From Hordeum vulgare subsp. vulgare (taxonomy: Eukaryota > Streptophyta > Magnoliopsida > Poales > Poaceae), in the NCBI RefSeq assembly GCF_904849725.1, contig NC_058519.1:361615974-361679973 (forward strand): DNA of 64,000 nt. The letters are read 5' to 3'. The first letter of the stretch is position 1. The number at the start of each line of letters is the position of its first letter. Both the position numbers and the translations under genes were made by a program. The notes under the pieces were generated by a model, which saw nothing but the letters and a program-made list of their open reading frames with translations, was not told the DNA's origin and did no database searches. This document shows positions 33,542 to 45,598 of this stretch, piece after piece.

Positions 33542-34862
33542 AATCGTTAAGACAGGATTACCGTACCACTCAGGAGCAGTACGTGATCTTGTCGACCTGC
33601 GAGGTCCGATAGAAACTTGAACCTAAGTTTCATGATCATGATCATCAACTTGCTCCTCAACCGGCACCGCAGCACCAGGGGTTTCCCCTTGCCCTGCGCC
33701 ACCATCTGGAGGAATTAGAGGTTCGACAACCTCATCAAGTTCTATCTTCCTCTCACTCAATTCTTACGAGAGAAACTCCTCAAGAAAAGCTCTGTTTTTG
33801 GCAACAAACAATTTGCCCTCGGATTTGTCTCTAATGCATAACCCCAAAACGATAACGACAAATCGGTAAGAGACATCATAGATCGCACCATCTCTAATAA
33901 AGTACAATTACGACATTCGGACACACCATTACACTGTGGTGTTCCAGGCGGTGTCAACTGTGAAACAATTTCACATTGTCTTAAGTGAGCACCAAACTCG
34001 AAACTTAGATATTCACCCCCACGATGAGACCGTAGGAACTTGATCGTCTTGTTACGATGATTTTCAACTTCACTCTGAAATTGCTTGAACTTTTCAAACG
34101 TTTCAGAATTGTGCTTCATCAAGTAGACATAGCCATATCTACTCAAATCGCCAGTGAAGGTGAGAAAGTAACGATATCCGCCGCGCGCCTCCACACTCAT
34201 CGGACCACACACGTCAGTATGTATGATTTCCAACAATCCACTTGCACGCTCCATTGTTCCAGAGAACGGAGTCTTAGTCATCTTGCCCATGAGGCATGGT
34301 TCGCACGTGTCAAGTGAATCAAATTCAAGTGACTCCAAAAGTCCGTCACTATGGAGTTTCTTCATGCACTTTACACCAATATGACCTAAGCGGCAGTGCC
34401 ATAAAAACATGGCGCTACCATTGTTAACTGTAACTCTTTTGGTCTCAATGTTATGTATATGTGTATTATCGCTATCAAGATTCAATATGAACAATCCTCT
34501 CACATTGGGTGCATGACCATAAAAGATATTACTCATAGAAATAGAACAACCATTATTCTCTGACTTCAACGAGTAACCGTCTCGCAATAAACAAGATCCA
34601 GATATAATGTTCATGCTTAACGCAGGCACTAAATAACAATTATTTAAGTTCATAACTAATCCTGATGGTAACTAAAGTGAAACTGTGCCGACGGCGATTG
34701 CATCAACCTTGGAACCATTTCCCACGCGCATCGTCACTTCATCCTTCGCCAACCTTCGCTTATTCCGCAGTTCCTGTTTCGAGTTGCAAATATGAGCAAC
34801 AGAACCGGTATCGAATACCCAGGCACTACTACGAGAGCTGGTTAAGTACACATCAATAACAT
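33542..34862 (-). pseudogene. D: copia protease and integrase, deleted and mutated
   Basis: Protease: AWVFDTGSVAHIC (near complement of 34765-34803), with the D-T-G active site kept but stops before and after it. Integrase: HCRLGHIGVKCMKKLH...CEPCLMGK (zinc finger with both His and both Cys), HTDVCGPM (first Asp) and LRSHRGGEYLS, where His replaces the second catalytic Asp (GAT to CAT). PQCNGVSECRN keeps the Glu. After YALET, roughly 150 residues of the integrase C-terminal region are missing, and the sequence jumps to a KLFVAKNRAFLEEFLS-like segment in a shifted frame (about 33835). From 33757 to 33542 the frame is lost. Confidence 0.85.
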
Positions 34863-35714
34863 TTAATCGAATATACCTGATTTTTTCTTGGCCGTCTTCT
34901 TATCAGCCAGATACTTGGGGCAGTTGCGCTTCGAGTGACCCAGACCCTTGCAATAATAACACTCCGTTTCAGGCTTAGGTACAGCTTTAGGTTTCTTCGT
35001 CAGATTGGCAACAGGCTTGCCACTCTTCTTTGAATTACCCTTCTTTCCTTTGTAGTTTCTCTTGAAACTAGTGGTCTTATTCACCATCAACACTTGATGC
35101 TCTTTACGGAGTCCTGACTGTGCGACTTTCAGCATCGCGAATAACTCGCCGGGTGACTTGTTCATCCCTTGCATGTTATAGTTCAACACAAAGCTCTTGT
35201 AGCTTGGTGGCAGTGATTGAAGAATTGTGTCAGTTATAGCCTCTTGCGGGAGTTCAATCCCCAGCTCAGCTAGACGGTTTGAGTACCCAGACATTTTGAG
35301 CACATGTTCACTGACAAATGAATTCTCCTCCATCTTTCAAGCATAGAATTTATCGGAGGTCTCATACCTCTCGATCCAGGCGTTCTTCTGAAAGATAAAA
35401 TTCAACTCCTGGAACATCTCAAATGCTCCATGATGCTCAAAGCAACGTTGAAGTCCCGGCTCTAAGCCATGCAAGACTGCACATTGAACTACCGAGTAGT
35501 CCTCCTTACGGGTTAACCAAGCGTTCTTAACATCTTGGTCAGCCGTAGCGGGTGGTTCATCTCCTAGCGCAGCATTAAGGACATAATCCTTCTTCCCAGC
35601 TTGCAGGAGCAAGTTAAGATTACGAGCCTAGTCTACAAAGTTGCTTCCATCATCTTTCAACTTAGCTTTCTCTCGGAACGTATTAAAATTCGGGGTGACT
35701 GTCGCGTGAGCCAT
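34863..35714 (-). pseudogene. D: copia gag with two stops
   Basis: The ATG at 35714 starts a MAHATVTPNF-type BARE gag. The frame continues through LLLQAGKKDYVLNAALGDEP, WLTRKEDYSVVQCAVLHGLE, MEENSFVSEHVLKMSGYSNR and the zinc knuckle CYYCKGLGHSKRNC (CX2CX4HX4C). Stops interrupt it at two points: a TAG where Trp is expected (complement of about 35628) and a TGA after KFYA, just before MEEN (about 35337). Length and motif order are otherwise normal for a BARE/Angela gag. Confidence 0.88.
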
Positions 35715-36981
35715 TGATCTACAACACAAATATTTTCAAAGTGGACTTAGACTATGTTCAAGATAATTAGAGTTTAACTAATCAAATTACTTGCTAAACT
35801 CCCACTCAAAAAGTACATCTCTCTAGTCATTTGAGTGGTACATGATCCAAATTCACTAACTCAAGTCCGATCATCACGTGAGTTGAGAGTAGTTTCAGTG
35901 GTATGCATCACTATGCTAATCTTATCAACTATACGATTCATGCTCGACCTTTCGGTCTCATGTGTTCCAAGGCCATGTCTGCACATGCTAGGCTCGTCAA
36001 GCTTAACACGAGTGTTCCGCGTGTGCAACTGTTTTGCACCCGTTGTATGTGAACGTTGAGTCTATCGCACCCGATCATCACGTGGTGTCTCGAAACGACG
36101 AACTGTAGCAACGATGCACAGTCGGGGAGAACACAATTTCGTCTTGAAATTTTAGTGAGAGATCATGTCATAATGGTACCTCGTTCTAAGAAAAATAAGG
36201 TGCATAAAAGGATTAACATCACATGCAATTCATAAGTAACATGATATGGCCATCATCATGTGCTTCTTGATCTCCATCACCAAAGCACCAACACGATCTT
36301 CTTGTCACCGGCGCCACACCATGATCCCCATCATCATGATCTCCATCAACGTGTCGCCATCGGGGTCGTCGTGCTACTTATGCTATTACTACTAAAGCTA
36401 CGTCCTAGCAATATAGTAAACACATCTGCAAACACAAACGTTAGTTTAAAGACAACCCTATGGCTCCTGCCGGTTGCCGTACCATCGACGTGCAAGTCAA
36501 TCTTAACTATTACAACATGATCATCTCATACATCCAATATATGACATCACGTCATTGGCCATATCATATCACAAGAATACCCTGCAAAAACAAGTTAGAC
36601 GTCCTCTAATTTGTTGTTGCATGTTTGACGTGGCTGCTACGGGTATCTAGTAGATCGCATCTTACTTACGCAAAAACCACAACGGAGATGTGCAAATTGC
36701 TATTTAACCTCTCCAAGGACCGCCTCGGTCAAAACCAATTCAACTAAAATTGAAGAAACCGACACCCGGCAGTCATCTTTATGCAACGAGGTTGCATGTC
36801 AAGCGATGAAACCAGTCTTCCGTAATCATACGAATAATGTCGGTCCGGGCCGCTTCAATCCAACAATACCGCCGAATCGAGAAAATACAAAGGAGGGTAG
36901 CAAATCTAACATCACCGTCCACAAAACCCTTTATGTTCTACTCGAGATAACATCTACACATGAACCTAGCTCAGATGCCAC
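35715..36981 (-). other. D: leader and primer-binding site
   Basis: The non-coding leader of about 1.25 kb is long, as is usual for BARE-type elements. Its minus-strand start holds TGGCATCTGAGC (complement of 36969-36980), a diverged version of the initiator-tRNA-Met site TGGTATCAGAGC. I see no gene. Confidence 0.75.
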
Positions 36982-38785
36982 TGTTGGGTATAGTCGCATG
37001 GGAAACAAAAATTTTCCTACGCACATGAAGACCTATCATGGTGATGTCCATCTACGAGAGGAGATTTGGATATACGTACCCTTGTAGATCGCACGGCATG
37101 AAGCGTTAAGAAACACTGTTGATGTAGTGGAACGTCCTCACGTCCCGTGATCCACCCCGCGAACCGTCCTACAAATCGTCCCGCGATCCGTCCCACGATC
37201 CGTTCCGATCTAGTGCCGAACGGACGGCACCTCCGCGTTCAGCACAGGTACAGGTCGACGATGATCTCGGCCTTCTTGATCCAGCAAGCAAGACATAGAA
37301 GTAGATGAGTTCTCTGGCAGCGTGACGACGCTCCAGTGGTGGTGAAGGAGCTACTCCTGCAGGGCTCCGCCCGAGCTCCACAGAAATACGATCTAGAAGT
37401 ATAACTATGGTGTCTAGATCTGAGTTGCACATGGAAAAAGTTGTCTCAAATCATCCCTAAATCACCACTATATATAGGAGGGAGGGGGTGGAGTCTTGCC
37501 TTGAGGGCCAAGCCCTCAAGGGTGCGCTGGCTAGGGAGGAGGAGGAGTCCTACTCCAATCCTAGTCCAAATAGGATTGGAAAGTGGAGTCCTTCTCTTCC
37601 TTCCCACCTTTCTTTATTTCTTTGGTTTTTCTTTATTGGCGCATAGGTCCCTTTGGGCTGTCCCACCAGCCCACTAAGGGCTGGTGCACCACCCCGGGTG
37701 GGTTGCCCCCCTCCCGGTGAACATCCGGAACCCATTCGTCACTCCCGGTACAATCTCGGTAATGCCCGAAAACCTTCCGGTAACCAAATGAAGTCACCCT
37801 ATATATCAATCTTCGTCTTCGGACCATTCCGGAAACCCTCGTGACGTCTGTGATCTCATCCGGGACTCCCAACAACATTCGGTAACCACACATATAACTC
37901 AACTATATTAAAACATTGCCGAACCTTAAGTATGTAGACCCTGCGGGTTTGAGAACTATGTAGACATGCCCCGAGGTACTCCTCCGTCAATATCCAATAG
38001 CGGGACCTGGATGCCCATATTGGATCCAACATATTCTCCGAAGATCTTATCGGTTGAACCTCCGTGTCAAGGATTCATATAATCCCATATGTCATTCCCT
38101 TTGTCCTTCGGTATGTTACTTGCCCGAGATTCGATCGTCGGTATCCGCATACCTATTTCAATCTCGTTACCGGCAAGTCTCTTTACTCGTTCTGTTATAC
38201 AAGATCCTGTGACTTATACTTAGTCACATTGTTGCAAGGCTTGTGTGTGATGTTGTATTATCGAGTGGGCCCCGAGATACCTCTCCGTCACACGAAGTGA
38301 CAAATCCCAGTCTTGATCCATACTAACTCAACGGACACCTTCGGAGATACCTGTAGAGCACCTTTATAGTCACCCAGTTACGTTGTGACGTTTGATCCAC
38401 ACAAGGTATTCCTCCGGTGCTAGTGAGTTATATGATCTCATGGTCATAGGAACAAATACTTGACACGCAAAAAACTATAGCAATAAAACGACACGATCAA
38501 TATGCTACGTTCATAGTTCGGGTCTAGTCCATCACATGATTCTCCTAATGATGTGATCGAGTTATCAAGCAACAACACTTTGCACATAGTCAGAAAACCT
38601 TGACTATCCTTGATCAACTGGCTAGCCAACTAGAGGCTTGCTAGGGACATTGTTTTGTCTATGTATCCACACATGTATCTATGTTTTCATTCAATACAAT
38701 TATAGCATGGATAATAAACGATTATCTTAAAATATGAAATATAATGATAACTATTTATCATTGCCTCTAGGGCATATTTCCAACA
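36982..38785 (-). repeat. D: 5' LTR
   Basis: 1804 bp. On the minus strand it starts TGTTGGAAATATGCCCTAG and ends ACTATACCCAACA. TATATATA is at 37469-37476. It matches 30085-31896 with scattered changes and small indels, for example the CCTAGGGCCTTTGGG segment present only in the 3' LTR near 30787. Confidence 0.94.
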
Positions 38786-39099
38786 ACCCCTTCCCCGCAG
38801 TCCACCTCTCCCCTGTCCGACTTTCTCACGCCTCGACGACCCTCCTTCCCGGCAATGCCGGTGAGCCTCCCGAGTTCCTCCCATCTCACATCCCCTCCCT
38901 CTGGTGGCCTCGCTCTGGCGAGCCACTGACGATCGCGACTCCATGTCGCCCCGCAGCCACTGCAGCCCCATGCGCCCCAAGTCGTCGCGCGCCCCCTGCT
39001 GGCCACGCCACCGCTCCGCGCACGCCCTCCATGCTTTGACATGTATTGAAAGGATCATTTCAAGGAAAAATCTCATGTCTCGAATGAAACATGAAGGAG
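38786..39099. other. C-rich sequence right of D
   Basis: About 260 bp of GC-rich sequence (to about 39045) continue the pre-insertion sequence at 23079. The composition then changes. Reading frames through it on both strands are short and without recognisable domains. It could be the leader of the same LTR or gene suggested by the TATA box at 22955. Confidence 0.35.
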
Positions 39100-39516
39100 G
39101 CTAAGGATTACCTTTGGAGGAGGCGGAGTTGGCGTCAGCTTATCCTTTATTAGAAGTCTTGGGCTCTAGTAAGGCAGTCGATGTATCAGGCCTCGAACAA
39201 AAATGACAAGGAAATCAACCATCACTCGAGGTACCTTGATAGATAAAAATAGACCATTCGGCAAGAATACTTACACTGAAGCCACTAGCACGTCAACCTT
39301 GATGCGTGGCAGGACATCCTTTCGACGCTTTGAGACCGTGGTCTTTGGCTGCTTGGAAGCCTTCTCCGGCGTCACCTCATGCTCACTCCAGCCCCATTTA
39401 GAACCGTGGGTCGACATGGCTGACACGGTTGGTTTCTTCACCTTCGAGGTCTTGGAGCCCCCGGCACGGGTTCCAGGCTCCTGGCGCGCCTTAGAGCGGG
39501 CCTCACATAGAACTTC
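39100..39516 (-). pseudogene. Unidentified lysine-rich coding fragment with apparent intron
   Basis: On the minus strand the frame from 39516 gives VLCEARSKARQEPGTRAGG, then SKWGWSEHEVTPEKASKQP and SKRRKDVLPRIKVDVLVAS. It runs into a canonical donor GTAAGT (complement of about 39270-39275). Roughly 80 bp further an AG acceptor could join PDTSTALLEPKTSNKG, followed by an in-frame stop, then ADANSASSK and another GT donor. This layout suggests an intron-containing gene or DNA-transposon gene. The protein is basic and low in hydrophobic residues. I do not recognise a family. Confidence 0.4.
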
Positions 39517-40146
39517 TATTGGGGAACATTGCATGGGAAACAATAAATTTCCTATGCACAAACACAATCTATCCATGGTGATGACCATCTACAAGAGTAG
39601 AGATTGAATCTACATACCCTTGAAGATCGCTAAGCGGAAGCGTTCAAGAACGTGGTTGATGTAGTGGTACTTCTTCGTGATCCAATCATGAATTGTCCCA
39701 TGATCTCCCGATCAAGTTCTGAACGGATGGCACCTCCACGTTCAACACATGTACAACTTGGTGATGCCCTCACCTCCTCGATCAAGCAAGCGATGGTGAA
39801 GTAACAGCCCGAGTCCTCCGGCAGCACGACAACATGGTGAGGTCTTGGTGGTGACAACTCAGCACGGCTTCGCCCTGGGTTATTTGCAGGAGAGGAACCA
39901 CGAGGAAGAAGTGGAGCAACGACATGGCAAGTTCTCGTGTGGCTGCCCTCTCTCTACCTCTCTATATATATGGGGAAGGAAGAGGGGAGGGTGCCCTAGG
40001 GTTTCCCTAGGGGTCAGTGGCCAACGGGGCGATGACTAGGGTTGGTGGCCCCTCCTCTTGGGTGCCTTGCCACCCATGTTTTTGCTGGCGACACCCTAGG
40101 AGGAGGCCTCCTCGCCTTCGGCCGAAGTGGGCAGGGGTGAGGGGCT
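39517..40146 (-). repeat. Fragment F: truncated copia LTR
   Basis: TATTGGGGAACATTGCATGG followed by GGTTGATGTAGTGGTACTTC and CGAACGGATGGCACCTCC-like segments parallels D's LTR end (GGTTGATGTAGTGGAACGTC, GAACGGACGGCACCTCCGCG). It is clearly more diverged, so it is an older or different BARE-related family. CTATATATATGG near 39962 is the TATA equivalent. It stops at 40146, where element G begins. Confidence 0.75.
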
Positions 40147-41665
40147 TGCTACCTCTTGAGCTTGTGTTGGTTTTTCCCTTGAAGAGGAAAGGGTGATGCA
40201 GCACAGTAGCTGTAAGTATTTCCCTCAGTTTGAGAACCAAGGTATCAATCCAGTAGGAGTATCAAGGCAAGTCACCAATGTACCTGCGCAAAAACAAACA
40301 AACTTGCACCCAACGCTATAAAGGGGTTGTCGATCCCTTCACGATTAATTGCAAGGTGAGATCTGAAGGTGGAAAGTGCAACAAAGTAAAAGTGTATAGC
40401 TGAAAATATGGTGTGAAGTAGACCCTGGGTCCATAGTGTTCACTAGAGGCTTCTCTCATGATAGCAAATATTACGTGGGTGTACGAATTACTGTCGAGCA
40501 ACTGATATAACCGCGCAAAGTCATGATGATATCTAAGGCAATGATTATACATATAGGCATCAGGTCGGAGACAAGTAGACCGATACTTTCTGCATCTACT
40601 ACTATTACTCCACACAGCGACCGCTATCCAGCATGCATCTAGTGTATTGAGTTCATAACAAACAGAGTAACGCCTTAATCAAGATGACATGATGTAGAGG
40701 GATAAATTCATGCAATAGATATAAACCCCATCTTTTTACCCTTGATGGCAACAACATGATGCATGCCTTGCTACCCCTTCTGTCACTGGGTGAGGACACC
40801 GCATGGTATGAACCCAAAACCAAGCACTTCTCCCATTGCAAGAATTATAGATCAAGTTGGCCAAAAGAAACCCGCAACTCGAAGAGAATTACAAGGATAC
40901 GAAATCGTGCATATAAGAGATCGAAGGAGACTCAAATAATATTCATAGATAATCTGATCATAAATCCACAATTCATCGGATCTTGACAAACACACCGCAA
41001 AATAAGATTACATCGGATAGATATCCATGAAGATCATTGATAACTTTGTATTGAAGATCCAAGAGAGAGAAGAAGCCATCTAGCTACTAGCTATGGACCC
41101 GAAGGTCTGTGGTGAACTACTCACGCATCATGGGAGAGGCAATGGTGTTGATGAAGAAGGCTTCCGTGTACAAATCCCCCCTCCGAGAGGGCACCAGAAC
41201 GGTCCCCAGTTGGGATCTTGCGGAGACATAAGCTTGCGGCGGCAGAAAAGTATTTTCGTGGCTCTTTTTGGTGGTTTCAGATTTTTGGGGAACTTATAGG
41301 CGGAAGAAGTAGGGAAAAGGAGCCACGGGGGCCCCACAAGCCTGCTAGGCGCGCCCCCAGGTCGCGCCTCGGGGGCTTGTGACTTCCCCTGGGGTCCTTT
41401 GCCTTGGTTCTCAAGTTCCCTGCGTATGTTTTGTTATGGAAAAAAATTCATTCCACAGGTTTTATTCCATTTGGACTCCGTTTAATATTCTCCTTTGAAA
41501 AAGGTCAAAAACACGAAAAAAACAGGAACTGACACTTGGCACTGAGTTAATAGGTTTGTCCCAAAAAAGATATAAAATAGCATATTCATGCATACAAAAC
41601 ATCTAAAGTAGACAAGATAATAGCATGGAACCATGAAAAATTATAGATACGTTAGAGATGTATCA
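40147..41665 (-). repeat. G: 3' LTR
   Basis: 1519 bp. On the minus strand it starts TGATACATCTCTAACGTATC and ends CTCAAGAGGTAGCA. The GC inverted repeat is at about 41326-41391. It is the same subfamily as H's 3' LTR (48390-49899), not as H's 5' LTR. Confidence 0.88.
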
Positions 41666-43027
41666 AGCATCCCCAAGCTTAACTCATGCTCGTCCTTGAG
41701 TAGGGAAGTGATAAAGACTGAATTTCTGATGTGGAATGCTACCTAACATATTTTCCCTTTGTAACTTCTTTCTTGTGACATGAATGTTCAGATCCGTAAG
41801 ATTCAAAACAATGGTTTACTATTGACATGAAAACAATAATACTTCAAGCAAACTAGCAAAGTGATCATGAAATTTCGAAATAACAAGGCCAAACAAAGTT
41901 AGCCCTACAAAATCATATAGTCGGTCTATGCTCCATCATCTCCACACAACGAATTTAAATCATGCACAACCCCGGTATTGGCCAAGTAATTGTTTTCGCA
42001 CTCTTACTTTCTCAAACTTTTTCAACTCTCACGCAATACATGAGCATGAGCCATGGATATAGCAGTATAGGTGGAATAGAGTGTGGTGGAGGTTGTGAGG
42101 CAAAAATGAGAACATGGTCACATCGACTCGGCGTATCAAAGGGCTATGGAGATGCCCATCAATAGATATAAATGGGAATGAGAAGGGATTACCATGCAAC
42201 GGTTGCACTTAGAGCTATAAGTGTGTGAAAGCTCAAAAGGAGAACTAGTGGGTGTGCACCCAACTTGCTTGCTCACGAAGACCTAGGGCAATTTTGAGGA
42301 AGCCCATCATTGGAATACACAAGCCAAGTTATATAATGAAGATTCCCACTAGTATATGGAAGTGTCAAAACAAGATACTCTCTATCATGAAGAACATGGT
42401 GCTATTGTGAAGCACAAGTGTGGAAAAAGATAGTAGCATTGTCCCTTCTCTCTTTTTCTCTCTTTTTTTGTTTTGGCTCTTTGGCCTCTTTTCATTTTTT
42501 TGGTGGGCACCTTAGGGCTCTTTTTTTATTTCCTCACATGGGACAATGCTCTAATAGTTATGATCATCACACTTTTATTTACTTACAACTCATCACTTAG
42601 AGCAATGATGACTCTATAGGAAATGCCTCCGGCAGTGTACCGCGATGTGCAACGATCTAGCTTAGTGTATGACGTTGAAACATCTCGCTAGCTATCTTAC
42701 GATCATGCAATGGCAATATGAAAGTGAAGGCACATGTCACGAGACGGAACGGTGGGAGTTGCATGGCAATTTATCTTGGAATGGCTATGAAAGGGCCATA
42801 ATAGGTAGGTATGGTGGCTGTTTTGAGGAAGGTATATGGTGGGTTCGTGCACCAACGAAAGTTGCACGACACTAGAGAGGCTAGCAATGGTGGAAGGTGA
42901 AAGTGCATTTATACCATGGACTCACATTAGTCATGAAGAACTCATATACATATTGCGAAAGTTTTATTAGTAATCGAAACAAAGTGCTAAACGCATACTC
43001 CTAGGGGAAGGGTTGGTAGCTGTTAAC
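41666..43027 (-). other. G: 3' non-coding internal region
   Basis: No coding sequence. It is the reverse complement of about 47010-48389 of H and homologous to 27050-28440 of E, for example the GAGTTCTTCATGACTA and CATACCTACCTA segments. The terminal hairpin before the polypurine tract is TACTCA-AGGA-CGAGCA, weaker than in E. Confidence 0.75.
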
Positions 43028-44681
43028 TGACACGTCTCCAACGTATCTATAATTTTTGATGGTTCCATGCTATTATCTTGTCAACTTTGGATGTTTTATA
43101 TGTATGAATATGCTATTTTATATCTTTTTTGGGACTAACCTATTAACTCGGTGCCAAGTGCGAGTTTCTGTTTTTTTCCGTGTTTTTGACCATTTTTCAG
43201 ACGGAGTCCAAATGGAATAAAACTTTCGCGATGATTTTTTTTGGACCAAAAGAGACCCCCGAAGCTTTGGAAGAAGGCCAGAAGAGCCACGAGGGAGTCA
43301 CAAGCCCAGGAGGCGCCTAGCAGGCTTGTGACCTCCTCGTGGGCCCAACCGATGTAATTCCACCGCCATAAATTCCTGTAAATACAGAAACCCCCAAAAA
43401 GAAACCTAGATCGGGAGCTCGCCACCGCAAGCCTCTGTAGCCACCAAAAACCAATCTGGAGCCCATTCCGGCACCCTGCCGGAGGGGGAATCCATCTCCG
43501 GTGGCCATCTTCATCATCTGGGCGATCTCCATGGCGAGGAGGGAGTAGTTCACCCGCGGGGCTGAGGGTATGTACGAGTAGCTATGTGTTTGATCTCTGT
43601 CTCTGTCTCTCTCTCTCTCGTGTTCTTGAGGTGTCTTGATCTCGATGTACCGTGGGCTTTGCTACTATAGTTGGATCTTATGATGTTCTTCCCCCTCTCC
43701 CTTCTTGTAATGAATTGAGTTTTCCCTTTGGAGTTATCTTATCGGATTGAGTCTTTAAGAACACTTGATGTATGTCTTGCACGTGTCTATATGTGGTGAC
43801 AATGGGATATTGATGCGAGTACTTGATGTATGTTTTGGTGATCAACTTGCGGGTTTTGTGACATCGGGAACCTATGCATATGGGTTGGCACACGTTTTGA
43901 CTCTCCGGTAGAAACTTCGGGGTACTCTTTGAAGTTCTATGTGTTGGTTGAATAGATGATTCTTAGATTGTGTGATGCATATCGTATAATCAGGCCCATG
44001 GATACTTGAGGTGACAATGGAGTATCTAGGTGACATTAGGGTCTTGGTTGATATGTGTCTTAAGGTGTTATTCTAGTACGAACTCTATGATGGATCGAAC
44101 GGAAAGAATAGCTTCGTGTTATTTTACTACGAACTCTTCAATAGATCGATTAGAAAGAATAACTTTGTGGTGGTTTCGTACCCGACAATAATATCTTCGT
44201 TTGTTCTCCGCTATTAGTGACTTTGGAGTGACTCTTTGTTGCATGTTGAGGTCTAGTTATATGATCCAATTATGTTGTCATTGTTGAGAGAACTTCACTA
44301 GTGAAAGTATGAACCCTAGGCCTTGTTTCCACGCATTGCAATACCGTTCGTGCTCGCTTTTACTATTAGTTACCTTGCTGTTTTTGTAATTTCAGATTAC
44401 AAAAACCTATATCCACCATCCATATTACACTTGTATCACCATCTCTTCGCCGAACTAGTGCACCTATACAACTTACCATTGTGTTGGGTGTGTTGGGGAC
44501 ACAATAGACTCTTTGTTATTTGGTTGCAGGGTTGCTTGAGAGAGACCATCTTCATCCTACGCCTCCCGCCGATTGAGAAACCTTAGGTCACCCACTTGAG
44601 GGAAAATTGCTACTGTCCTACAAACCCTGCACTTGGAGGCCCAACAACGTCTACAAGGAGAAGGTTGCGTAGTAGACATCA
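43028..44681 (+). repeat. H: 5' LTR (subfamily X)
   Basis: 1654 bp, TGACACGTCTCC...GTAGTAGACATCA. The GC inverted repeat is nearly continuous (43287-43342, CCACGAGGGAGTCACAAGCC against GGCTTGTGACCTCCTCGTGG). A short CT repeat lies at about 43595-43619. No other copy is in the window. Confidence 0.85.
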
Positions 44682-44806
44682 AGCTCTTTTCTGGCGCCGT
44701 TGCCGGGGTGGTTAGCGCTTCAAGGTATATCTTTAGATCTTGCAATCGAATCTTTTAGTTTCTTATTTTGTCACTAGTTTAGTCTATAAAATAAAACTAC
44801 AAAAAA
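44682..44806 (+). other. H: primer-binding site and leader
   Basis: TGGCGCCGTTGCCGGGG (44692-44708) is a perfect complement to the plant tRNA-Asp 3' end. A short A/T-rich leader ends at the ATG at 44807. Confidence 0.85.
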
Positions 44807-45598
44807 ATGGAGTTAAGGTTGCCTCATATGCTCCATCTTTTTAACGTCTTTCGTGAAAATGATGGGAAGGAAAATTGTGCTCAAGTGCTAGGAGAAGAAT
44901 TACATATAATGCTTGGCATAAAATATGTGAATGATGAGCATGATTGCAATAGTGTTAGTATGAATTCTTTGAATACCCATGATGCTAATGATATGCAAAG
45001 CCACAAGCTTGGGGATGCTATGTTTGATGAAGATGATCTTTTTAGTTCCCCCACTTTGAATGATCAAAATTATTATGATGAAAGCATGCCCCCTATATAT
45101 GATGATTATTGTGATGATACTTATGCTATAAAGAAGAGGGATGATAAAACTTTTCATACTCTTGAGTATCCTTTCACTGAAAATTACTCTTTTAATGTGG
45201 AAACAATTCGTAGTGTTCAAGTCTTTTACGATACTCCCACTAGTAATCATGAGAATAAATTTCATTATGTGGAGAGTAGTAAAATTTCTATGCTTGTAGA
45301 TCATGAAAATAATGCTTTAGGTTCTGGTTATATTGTTGAATTCATTCATGATGCTACTTAAAATTATTATGAGAGAGGAACATATGCTTCTACATATTGC
45401 AATAATATCAAGTTTCCTCTCTATGTGTTGAAATTTTTGAAGCTATGCTTGTTTTGCCTTGCTATGCTAGATGATTCTTGCTCCAATAAGTTGTTTGTTC
45501 ACAAAATCCCTATGCATAGGAAGTGGGTTAGACTTAAATGTGCTAGTCATATGCTTCATGATGCTCCCGTTATGTTTCAATTCTTATCTTCTATGTGA
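44807..45598 (+). pseudogene. H: ORF of unknown function, one stop
   Basis: The ATG at 44807 starts a frame that stays open for 184 codons, meets TAA at 45359-45361 and then continues in the same frame to TGA at 45596-45598, about 263 codons in all. Blocks shared with E: DEHDCNSVSMNSL, HKLGDAMF, VDHENNALGSGYIVEFIHDA, NYYERGTY, MHRKWVRLKCASHMLHDA. It is strongly acidic and Asn/Asp/Tyr-rich, with one hydrophobic stretch after the stop (FLKLCLFCLAML). It sits where gag sits in autonomous elements, but I see no gag motif. Function unknown. Confidence 0.65.

Larger units (their letters stand above)
23080..38785 (-). mobile_element. Element D: Ty1/copia BARE/Angela-type element, interrupted by E
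   Basis: Flanked by ACCCC on both sides (23075-23079 and 38786-38790). On the minus strand: 5' LTR (36982-38785), primer-binding site, leader of about 1.25 kb, gag, protease, integrase, RT-RNase H, polypurine tract and 3' LTR (30085-31896 plus its last ten bases at 23080-23089). Integrase before RT is the copia order. The LTR start TGTTGGAAATATGCCCTAG is the well-known BARE/Angela/WIS signature. Removing E (6995 bp plus a 5-bp duplication) leaves about 8.7 kb, normal for this family. Stops, a deletion and catalytic changes make it defective. Confidence 0.95.
40147..43027 (-). mobile_element. Element G: 3' end of an E/H-type non-autonomous element
   Basis: On the minus strand: 3' internal region (43027-41666), polypurine tract (complement of about 41673-41684) and 3' LTR (41665-40147), ending GAGGTAGCA. 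It stops exactly where H's 5' LTR begins. It matches, inverted, 47010-49899 of H, so the two form a large inverted repeat. The left flank is GGGCT (40142-40146). The 5' half and 5' LTR are missing from the window. Confidence 0.85.

Noticed and set aside
38687..39076. Arg-rich 129-codon minus frame as a host gene
   Set aside because: It starts in the GC-rich flank, crosses D's border at 38785 and ends inside D's LTR, so it cannot be an ancestral gene.
39203..39607. 134-codon + frame near the copia fragment
   Set aside because: It runs antisense to the better-supported exon-like fragment and crosses into the copia LTR fragment.
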